Assembly (NCBI GenBank): GCA_032027165.1
Contig: JAVSMO010000001.1
Coordinates: forward strand, 3,190,323 to 3,254,322
Direction: 5' to 3'
Source of the DNA: Denitratisoma sp.
Lineage (GTDB): Bacteria; Pseudomonadota; Gammaproteobacteria; Burkholderiales; Rhodocyclaceae
DNA: 64,000 nt
The position numbers and the translations under genes are program-made. Numbering within the stretch: position 1 is the first letter of the stretch; every line of letters starts with the position of its first letter. A model generated the notes under the pieces. That model had not been told where the DNA came from and searched no databases. It saw nothing but the letters and a program-made list of their open reading frames with translations. Shown here piece after piece: positions 27,358 through 33,616 of the stretch.

Positions 27358-28149
27358 ATGGATGAGTCGCAGCCTACCACGTGTAACACAAAGAACGCAG
27401 AGTCTATTTGCCCATCCTGGGGAATGCCGACGATAGAGATGCCGGCAGATGCAGCCATGGATACCCGTGGATATATCGGGTTTAAATTGGGTACAGCGGA
27501 GGGACCGGTGCATGTTCGGGCTTACTGGAAAACTTGGGAGTGCCGTGGGACTGTCGCAGCTCTGGTAGCAGGAGGCTTGCTGCGCCCGGAATGGTGCCCC
27601 GGCTTACCCGGCAACAACAAAACCCGCCAGCAGGTTCTTTTCGACTCGGATGGTCCGCGCTTGCTCTTAGGAAATACCCGCGGGAAAAAGCAGCAAGGGG
27701 CGCATATCACCGTGTGCCGAATCTCAGCTCGTTCATTCATGGTCGAGGTGCTAGCAACGTTCGGTCAGCAAAAACGTCTTGAGGAATTCCATGAGAGAAG
27801 GCGGGCCAAATTGGACGCCGAAATAGAAAAAAAGCGACTGGCGTGCAAACCGGATGTGAATGAAGAGGTCTGCGACGGCGAGAATCCGGAAGATCGTGCG
27901 CGGCGCACTGCCGGCTTGGCGGATGCCATGCTGAACCAACTACGTGGGCTTGCTCTCGTTGAGCATAAGGGGCTAAAGCTCAGCATCGAGTCGCAGCAGC
28001 GGATTCTTCGGCAGATGGCCGAACTGCGCCGCGCCTTCGCCGAAGCGCGAGTGGTGGCCACGGCGCCCAGGTGCGCGCAGATCGAGAACATCATCTGCTG
28101 GCCTGGGCGCGGCAGTGTTGCGCAGGTTTCTCCAACGGCATTGCTCTAG
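27358..28149 (+). CDS. Hypothetical protein of the element, 263 aa
   Basis: I do not recognise this protein. An AGGAGGT sequence seven bases before ATG 27358 fixes the start; the frame is open from GTG 27340. The N-terminal half is rich in Cys, Gly and Trp (CPSWGMPTIEMP, WKTWECRGT, LRPEWCPGLPGNNKTRQQ). The middle is a long charged helix (KRLEEFHERRRAKLDAEIEKKRL), and the C-terminal part is another likely helix (IESQQRILRQMAELRRAFAEA). There is no signal peptide or membrane segment. GC and codon use are lower than in the flanking element genes, suggesting recent acquisition as cargo. Confidence 0.7.
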   Translation: MDESQPTTCNTKNAESICPSWGMPTIEMPADAAMDTRGYIGFKLGTAEGPVHVRAYWKTWECRGTVAALVAGGLLRPEWCPGLPGNNKTRQQVLFDSDGPRLLLGNTRGKKQQGAHITVCRISARSFMVEVLATFGQQKRLEEFHERRRAKLDAEIEKKRLACKPDVNEEVCDGENPEDRARRTAGLADAMLNQLRGLALVEHKGLKLSIESQQRILRQMAELRRAFAEARVVATAPRCAQIENIICWPGRGSVAQVSPTALL

Positions 28150-28196
28150 GCGCGGCATCCTGTCTCATGGGGTGCGCGGAAGCGGGGAGCATAAAC

Positions 28197-28787
28197 ATGC
28201 AGAGCAAGTATCCCGATTTAAACCTAGAAGCGAGTCTCAGTAAGCTGATCGAGTGGCTGGCATGGCGCCGTGGAAATCGCTACGACTATGCAGAGGATTC
28301 TCGGCGCCATCGAGGCCTTGCGACGAGGTTGCGGTCTATCACTTCCATGCTTGATGAGCAGGAATGGCTCTACTTGGAATGCGAATTCGACAAGGACCCG
28401 CCGCCCCGTGTCGGCGATGATGGTAGTTGGATTGCGCATCCTGGAGCCAACACGGCGCGGTACAAGGGGTTGCTTTCACAATTGACCGAGCTGGCGGAAA
28501 CAGCTGATCGCTTGGCTGACGAGAACCCGAGGTCGCGCACTAAGCCGGAGCTTCCAATAGCGGCGGACTTCTTTCTTCACCTTTGGTTGGCAGCCGGCAG
28601 AGACAGGCCTTCCCTTTACGATAAGAGCGATGCTGTGGCGGCTTTGCAAGATGTTCTGGCAAAGGCTGGCTATTCGCTATCCGCAGAGCGTGTGCGGGGC
28701 ATATTGTCCGATGCGTTGGGAAAATTTGATCCTCACTTTTGCCTTGACCAATGGCAGCTAGATCGTTTTATGGTTTGGCAAGAGTGA
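28197..28787 (+). CDS. Hypothetical protein of the element, 196 aa
   Basis: An unrecognised soluble protein. I start at ATG 28197, preceded by GGGGAG. The frame is open further upstream into the previous gene, with alternative starts at 28167 or earlier. It is mainly helical with aromatic-rich patches (SKLIEWLAWRRGNRYDYAEDSRRHRG, EEWLYLECEF-like stretch, FFLHLWLAAGRDRPSLYDKSD). The GC is clearly lower than in the neighbours. It probably forms a two-gene cargo unit with the gene before it. No function can be assigned from sequence. Confidence 0.65.
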   Translation: MQSKYPDLNLEASLSKLIEWLAWRRGNRYDYAEDSRRHRGLATRLRSITSMLDEQEWLYLECEFDKDPPPRVGDDGSWIAHPGANTARYKGLLSQLTELAETADRLADENPRSRTKPELPIAADFFLHLWLAAGRDRPSLYDKSDAVAALQDVLAKAGYSLSAERVRGILSDALGKFDPHFCLDQWQLDRFMVWQE

Positions 28788-28906
28788 GTTATTTTCGCAA
28801 GAGGAAATCAGCGTTTAAATTAACCTTTCGTCGCGAACACGCTCCGCTTAGAAATACGCTCCGTTAGCCCTGCCATCCGGTGGGGCCACACTCAACGGAG
28901 CGAAAC

Positions 28907-29140
28907 ATGTCTCAAACTCTCGAACGTCCCCGCGATGCTGCGAAGCGTTGCGGAATTTCCGTTTCCCAGCTGTACCGCGAAGTGAAAGCCGGGCGCATCG
29001 CGCCGCCGATCAAGGTTGGTGAGCGGGCCAGTGCGTTTCCCTCTGAGGAAATCGACCGCTTCATCTCCGAGCGGATCAAGGAAAGTCGCAAGGCGCAGCG
29101 TGCTGGTGCGTCAGCGCCGAATCCCGAAACGCAGGCGTAG
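28907..29140 (+). CDS. AlpA-like HTH protein
   Basis: A 77-aa protein with a winged-helix/MerR-like HTH of the AlpA/excisionase type: RPRDAAKRCGISVSQLYREVKAGRIAPPIKVGERASAFPSEEIDRFISERI. AlpA-family proteins in P4-like and CP4-57-like elements activate integrase or excision, or control the replication operon. The ACGGAGC before ATG 28907 supports this start. It heads the rightward block leading to the primase-helicase. Confidence 0.88.
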   Translation: MSQTLERPRDAAKRCGISVSQLYREVKAGRIAPPIKVGERASAFPSEEIDRFISERIKESRKAQRAGASAPNPETQA

Positions 29141-29149
29141 GGGGCGGCC

Positions 29150-29386
29150 ATGAGGGAACAAGAACAGAGCGCGCCCGCTGGCGTGAATATCAGCGAACTG
29201 GAAGTCAGTGCCGGCGATACGGCGATGAGCTTCCTGGAATCGGCCGAGCATTGCATCGATCTGCAGTTCGGCGCCGGCTTTGCGGCCAGGCACCCGGTGC
29301 TGGTGGCGGGATTCGTGCAAGCGTCTGCACTGATCTTTCTCGCCGAACGGGTCGCCGAGCGAATGGAGGGGCGCCAGCATGGTTGA
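29150..29386 (+). CDS. Small hypothetical protein, 78 aa
   Basis: Begins 9 bp after the AlpA-like gene and ends overlapping the next gene by 8 bp, so it belongs to one operon. The product has an acidic N-terminus and a hydrophobic segment near the C-terminus (HPVLVAGFVQASALIFLAERVAERM). That segment may be amphipathic or a weak membrane helix. I do not recognise it. Small proteins in this position of satellite elements are common and mostly uncharacterised. Confidence 0.65.
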   Translation: MREQEQSAPAGVNISELEVSAGDTAMSFLESAEHCIDLQFGAGFAARHPVLVAGFVQASALIFLAERVAERMEGRQHG

Positions 29387-29939
29387 ACGACCGCCCTTCC
29401 TGGTGGGCATCGAGGATTTTCTGAACAAGCCCACGCCACTGCCGGACCATACCTTCCGCATCGGGGAAGGTGGGCACGCCAACGCCGGGCAGTTCCCCAA
29501 CTTCCGCTACATGGCCTTCCACGTCATCGGCAAGGCGCCGGCGCCGATGCCGGACGGTTCCGTCGACACGCTGGGCATGGGTATCTTCGCCTTGGGCGGG
29601 TTGATTGGCGATGCCTGCCTGAAGCTGGCACGGCCCTGGCCGCTCGCGCCAGGCGAGCGATTCGTCGCCGATCCGGCGCAGGGGTTGATCGTGGAAATTG
29701 CTGACGGTCTGTTGCCGCTGTCGCCGAAGGCGGACGCGGTGCGCGGCGCCTTCCTGTGCCGGATGGGTGAGTTTCTGGAAATCGTCCTGCACCGGCCCGA
29801 GCGGTTGCCGGCCATCATCGCGAATGTCGACGCGCTCACGAATGCGCGCCTTACGGAGCGGGCGGCGGCGATCCTGCGCACCGGCGTTGATCCCGGCGCC
29901 GCCGATCTGTGGCAATCGGCCAACCCTCTCGATCTCTGA
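29379..29939 (+). CDS. Hypothetical protein, 186 aa
   Basis: An unrecognised protein in the replication operon. The N-terminal third has PPFLVGIEDFLNKPTPLPDHTFRIGEGGHANAG. The middle is a Gly/Ala-rich hydrophobic stretch (LGMGIFALGGLIGDACLKLARPWPL) too short for a confident membrane span, and the C-terminus is helical (NVDALTNARLTERAAAILRTGVDPGAADLW). It overlaps the gene before it and ends 11 bp before the primase-helicase start, so it is cotranscribed with it and may be a replication accessory factor. Confidence 0.65.
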   Translation: MVERPPFLVGIEDFLNKPTPLPDHTFRIGEGGHANAGQFPNFRYMAFHVIGKAPAPMPDGSVDTLGMGIFALGGLIGDACLKLARPWPLAPGERFVADPAQGLIVEIADGLLPLSPKADAVRGAFLCRMGEFLEIVLHRPERLPAIIANVDALTNARLTERAAAILRTGVDPGAADLWQSANPLDL

Positions 29940-29950
29940 GGGCGCGCGAG

Positions 29951-32728
29951 ATGATCCGAGTGGACATAGTTGCGGCCTTCCGCGCCGCCATGCGAGAGGC
30001 CGGCATCGATACCGACGACGAGATCGAAGCCGATGGCCAGCCGCATCGCTTCTACGTCGCTGGCGACAAGGCGGGCACGAAGAACGGCACCTACTGCCTG
30101 TACGCCGATGGCGTGCCGGCGGGTTGGTTCGGCACCCATCGCGGCGGCTGGGAAACGCATACTTGGTGCCTGAAGGCGGAGCGGGAGATCTCCGAGGACG
30201 AGCGGACGGCGCATCGCCAACGCATGGAGGAGGCCGAGCGATCAAAGGCGGCCGAGGAGGCGAAGCGCAAGGCCGATGCCCGCAAGCGCGCGGCGGCGAT
30301 CTGGAGGGGCGCCAAGGCCTGCGACGATGCGCACCCTTACCTGCAGCGCAAGGGCGTCAAGGGGCACGGCCTGAAGGCGGCAACCTGGCGCGCCTGGCAC
30401 CAGGCCGAGGGCGGGCAGTGGCAGGAACGGCGCATCGATGGGGCGCTGCTGGTGCCGATGCGCGACAGCAAGGGCACGCTGCACAGCCTGCAGGCGATCT
30501 TCCCCGAGCGGGATGCGGCCCTGGGGCGGGACAAGGATTTTCTGCCCGGCGGCGAGAAGCGCGGCTGCTATCACGCCATCGGCAAGCCGGCCGGCGTCAT
30601 CCTGGTGGCGGAAGGCTACGCCACCGGCGCGAGCCTGCATGAAGCGACCGGGCATGCCGTTGCTGTGGCCTTCGACTGCGGCAACCTGAAGCCGGTTGCC
30701 GAGGTGCTTCGGGTGAAATATCCCGAGGCGCGCCTGGTCGTCTGCGTCGACAACGATCAATTCACCGAAGGCAATCCGGGCGTGACGAAAGGGCGCGAGG
30801 CGGCGGAAGCGGCCGGCGCCGAGCTGGCCGTGCCCGAGTTCGCCGACCTGGCCGGCGAGCCGACCGACTTCAACGACCTGGCGCAGCGGGAAGGGGCGGC
30901 GAAGATCAAGGAGTCGATCCAGGCGGCGTTGCAGGCCTTGGGAGATGCCTCGGCATCAACTGCCCTCAGAAAGCCGCGCAGCGGCCGGGATTCGGCGCCG
31001 GCGGAGGCGGATGCTCCGGCTGCGAAGGCGCAATCCGGCCGGCGCTTCGAGTTGAACGAGCGCGGCCTGTGGCTGCATGAGCCCGAGAAATCGCCGCGCT
31101 GGATATCGCCGCCGCTGGAAGTCGTCGCCCTGGTGCGCGATCACTCGAATTGCGGTTGGGGCCTGCTGCTGGCCTTCGATGATCGGGACTGGAAGCGGCA
31201 CCGTGTCATCATCCCGCACGCCTTCCTGAAGGGCGAGGGCGCCGAAGCGCTGGCGCTGCTGCTCGACCGGGGCTTCATCCCGGCGCACAAGAGCGAGTCG
31301 CATCTGATCGATTATCTGAAGCGGGCGAATCCGGAAAAGCGCGCCCGCGTAACGGACCGCACCGGCTGGCACGAAGGCGGTGTCTTCGTGTTGCCTGACC
31401 GCAGCATCGGCGCCGCCGAGGAGGAAGTGATTTTCCAGAGCGACGCGCCGGGTACGAACACTTTCAAGAGCAAGGGCACGCTCGACGCCTGGCGGGAACA
31501 CGTCGCCAAGCCCTGCGCCGGCAATTCTCGCCTGGTGTTCGCCGTGTCGGCGGCCTTCGCCTCGGCACTGCTGCACCCGGCCGGCGCCGAGGGCGGCGGC
31601 TTCCACTATCGCGGTGGCTCCTCGGCCGGCAAGACGACGCTGCTGCGTGTGGCAGCCAGCGTGTGCGGCGGGCCGGAATTCATGCAGCGCTGGCGTGCGA
31701 CGGACAACGGGCTTGAGGCGATGGCGCTGCAGCATTGCGATTCGCCTCTGCTGCTCGACGAACTGGCGCAGCTCGATCCGCGGGCGGCGGGCGAGGTGGC
31801 GTACATGCTCGCCAACGGCAGCGGCAAGAGCCGGGCGGCGAGAACCGGCACGTTGCGTGAGCGGGCGAACTGGCGCGTGCTGTTCCAGTCGGCCGGCGAG
31901 ATCGGCCTGGCCGAACACATGGCGGAAGCCGGCAAGCGCACCCGCGCCGGGCAGGAAATCCGCCTGTGCGAAATTCCTTCCGATGCCGGCGCAGGCCTTG
32001 GCTGCTTCGAGGATCTGCGCGGCCAGGCGAACGGCAGCGAGTTCGCCAAGACGCTCGACCAGGCAACGCGCCGCTACTACGGCACGGCCTGGCCGGCGTT
32101 CCTTGAAGCGATCATCGCCGAGCTTGATGCGCTGCCGGGGCTGCTGCGCGAACTGCAGCGCAAGTTCGAAGCGCAATACCTCACCGGCGAGGCCGGCGGG
32201 CAGGCAATGCGCGTGTCGGGACGCTTCGCCCTGGTGGCGGGCGCCGGCGAGCTGGCAACGAAACTGGGCTTGACCGGCTGGCAGCCGGGCGAGGCGCTGC
32301 AGGCGGCCGGCGCCTGCCTCAAGGCCTGGCTGTCGCAGCGCGGCGGCGAGAGCAACCAGGAAGAGCGCGCCATGCTGGCGCAGGTACGGGAGTTCTTCGA
32401 GCGGCACGGAGAGGCACGCTTTGCCGACTGGGAGAGGCCGGCAACGAAGGACGATCATGCGCCACGCGTCATCAACAAGGCCGGCTTCAGGCGACACGAT
32501 GAAGTCGAGGACCGCACCGAGTGGTACGTCTACCCGCAGGTGTGGCGCAGCGAGGTATGCAAAGGCTTCGATCCCCGTGAAGTTGCGCGCCTGCTGTCGC
32601 AGCGTGAAATGATCGAGACAACCAAGGAGGAGAAGCACGCGCATACCCCCAAGATCGAGCTGCCCGGCGAAGGCCGGCGCCGTGTGTACCACGTGCTGCC
32701 GGCGCTGTTCGGAGACGACGATGCTTGA
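29951..32728 (+). CDS. TOPRIM/DUF927 primase-helicase
   Basis: Likely replication protein of the element, 925 aa. An N-terminal primase-associated region (FYVAGDKAGTKNGTYCLYADGVPAGWFGTHRGG) is followed by a TOPRIM domain, with catalytic Glu in VAEGYATGAS near residue 222 and the DXD motif in VVCVDNDQ near 262. The C-terminal half is a DUF927/superfamily-3-like helicase with Walker A GGSSAGKTTLL near residue 555, Walker B PLLLDELAQLD, and a further motif LANGSGKSRAARTG. This parallels the phage P4 alpha protein. I chose ATG 29951; the open frame begins 42 bp earlier at GTG. Confidence 0.9.
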   Translation: MIRVDIVAAFRAAMREAGIDTDDEIEADGQPHRFYVAGDKAGTKNGTYCLYADGVPAGWFGTHRGGWETHTWCLKAEREISEDERTAHRQRMEEAERSKAAEEAKRKADARKRAAAIWRGAKACDDAHPYLQRKGVKGHGLKAATWRAWHQAEGGQWQERRIDGALLVPMRDSKGTLHSLQAIFPERDAALGRDKDFLPGGEKRGCYHAIGKPAGVILVAEGYATGASLHEATGHAVAVAFDCGNLKPVAEVLRVKYPEARLVVCVDNDQFTEGNPGVTKGREAAEAAGAELAVPEFADLAGEPTDFNDLAQREGAAKIKESIQAALQALGDASASTALRKPRSGRDSAPAEADAPAAKAQSGRRFELNERGLWLHEPEKSPRWISPPLEVVALVRDHSNCGWGLLLAFDDRDWKRHRVIIPHAFLKGEGAEALALLLDRGFIPAHKSESHLIDYLKRANPEKRARVTDRTGWHEGGVFVLPDRSIGAAEEEVIFQSDAPGTNTFKSKGTLDAWREHVAKPCAGNSRLVFAVSAAFASALLHPAGAEGGGFHYRGGSSAGKTTLLRVAASVCGGPEFMQRWRATDNGLEAMALQHCDSPLLLDELAQLDPRAAGEVAYMLANGSGKSRAARTGTLRERANWRVLFQSAGEIGLAEHMAEAGKRTRAGQEIRLCEIPSDAGAGLGCFEDLRGQANGSEFAKTLDQATRRYYGTAWPAFLEAIIAELDALPGLLRELQRKFEAQYLTGEAGGQAMRVSGRFALVAGAGELATKLGLTGWQPGEALQAAGACLKAWLSQRGGESNQEERAMLAQVREFFERHGEARFADWERPATKDDHAPRVINKAGFRRHDEVEDRTEWYVYPQVWRSEVCKGFDPREVARLLSQREMIETTKEEKHAHTPKIELPGEGRRRVYHVLPALFGDDDA

Positions 32729-33389
32729 TCTGGACACTCTCTTTCCGCCGCCGGCGGGGCAGCCTGGGGCGGGTGGTGCTACGTCCTGCGACGATTCCGC
32801 CCCACCGCGCCCCACCGTGCCCCATGCGTTTTCGGATGAAGTGGGGCAACGTAGATCAAGCACTGGCGCGGGTTTCCGGGCGATTGCCCCACCTGCCCCA
32901 CTTGCCCCACCGCAAAATACAGGGTCAGAAAAAAAACCGATGGAAGCCGGCGCGCGTGCGGCGCGGCGCACGGACGAACTTCGCGCCGTCGAAACGCTAC
33001 CCTGGCAGCCGCAGGAGGCCGAGCGAGCGCAAGCCGCATTCCTGGTGGCCAGCGTCTTCACCCATGAGAACGACACGGAGGCGGATCGCGCCGAGGCCTT
33101 CGGTATGGCGCTGGAATCGCGGGAGCAGTTCGAGTGGCTGCGTCTGCGCAGCGGCAGGCCTGCGGTGTTCGATGACCAGGAAGACAACCGCCGGCCGTGC
33201 GCCTGCTGCCGCAACCTGGCGGAGTCGGGCCGCTGCCTGGCGGCGATCCGCCGGGAGATCGTGGCACGCCTGCCCTACAGCCCGCCGCGCTTCCTGCTGC
33301 AGCGCTGCCCGGCCTATCTACCTGCTGCGGGAGATCCAGACCCGAGGCCGGCGCTTGAGCGCTGGCCGGGGTTGTGTGAGCAAGGGTAG
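32721..33389 (+). CDS. Hypothetical protein overlapping the right iteron repeat, 222 aa
   Basis: Starts at ATG 32721 inside the last codons of the primase gene. Residues about 27-71 are encoded by the 134-bp iteron repeat and are Pro/Ala-rich low complexity (APPRPTVPHAF, APPAPLAPPQN), so this part is probably a by-product of DNA-level constraint. The C-terminal two thirds looks like a real domain, with an EREQFEWLRLRSG-like block and three Cys in RRPCACCRNLAESGRC that could bind a metal. I do not recognise it. The start could lie beyond the repeat (ATG 32941). Confidence 0.65.
   Translation: MLDLDTLFPPPAGQPGAGGATSCDDSAPPRPTVPHAFSDEVGQRRSSTGAGFRAIAPPAPLAPPQNTGSEKKPMEAGARAARRTDELRAVETLPWQPQEAERAQAAFLVASVFTHENDTEADRAEAFGMALESREQFEWLRLRSGRPAVFDDQEDNRRPCACCRNLAESGRCLAAIRREIVARLPYSPPRFLLQRCPAYLPAAGDPDPRPALERWPGLCEQG
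32799..32932 (-). repeat. 134-bp iteron-rich inverted repeat, right copy
   Basis: Reverse complement of 25594-25727 with about 3 mismatches, carrying the same seven GTGGGGCA-type iterons. It lies just after the primase-helicase gene, inside the coding frame of the next gene. The copies face each other across about 7.1 kb that holds the regulator, toxin-antitoxin, cargo and replication genes. Confidence 0.85.
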
Positions 33390-33462
33390 GGGGGGTGTAA
33401 ATCTCTGCAGTCTCTTCACCGGACACCGGACGCCTAGGCAAATTTTTTCGAGCGGGAGTTTC

Positions 33463-33493
33463 GGGGGGGTGGGGGTGGGTTGCAGGGGGAGGG
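33463..33493 (+). other. G-quadruplex-forming tract
   Basis: Runs of 7, 5, 3, 5 and 3 G separated by 1-5 nt, all on the + strand, in the 207-bp noncoding right end of the element. A perfect 6-bp hairpin (GCGGCA / TGCCGC, 33496-33511) follows at once, then the arm sites. The tract satisfies the usual four-run quadruplex rule. Confidence 0.7.
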
Positions 33494-33511
33494 TTGCGGC
33501 ACGCATGCCGC

Positions 33512-33534
33512 AAAGCGGGTACGGAAGCGGGTAC
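33512..33534 (+). repeat. Arm-type integrase sites, right end
   Basis: Two tandem copies, AAAGCGGGTAC (33512-33522) and GAAGCGGGTAC (33524-33534), 63 bp inside the right core repeat. They match the motif clustered at the left end, as expected for P' arm sites. Confidence 0.75.
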
Positions 33535-33596
33535 GGAAGCTAAAATGAAAACGGCATATAGCGGAAAAGCGATTGAAAAACAGTGTGATGACTACA

Positions 33597-33616
33597 GCAC
33601 TTCCGCTTCAATGTGT
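33597..33616 (+). repeat. attR core: 20-bp direct repeat
   Basis: Exact second copy of 23975-23994. It contains the stop codon (TGA, read leftward at 33610-33608) and the last two codons of the diguanylate cyclase gene. Together with the next bases it also recreates a YchF end with TAG. Confidence 0.93.

Larger units (their letters stand above)
23975..33616. mobile_element. 9.6-kb integrative element at ychF
   Basis: Bounded by exact 20-bp repeats, with a P4-type integrase at the left end, integrase arm-type repeats at both ends, an HTH regulator, a VapBC module, an AlpA-like protein and a TOPRIM/DUF927 replication protein. I find no structural phage gene, no relaxase and no type IV secretion gene, so it is either a phage-satellite-like island or a minimal integrative element that borrows transfer functions. 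Two genes in its centre (27358-28787) are visibly lower in GC than the rest. The chromosomal genes on both sides keep intact 3' ends. Confidence 0.92.

Noticed and set aside
25594-32932. Inverted repeats as the ends of an insertion sequence or transposon
   Set aside because: No transposase lies between them, no target duplication is seen, and the repeat is filled with ordered iterons, which fits replication sites better.
30956-33214. 752-codon minus-strand frame opposite the primase-helicase
   Set aside because: Primase and helicase motifs are on the + strand. The reverse frame is compositional.
23997-33596. Complete prophage
   Set aside because: The element has integrase, regulator and replication genes but no terminase, portal, capsid, tail or lysis gene in 9.6 kb.
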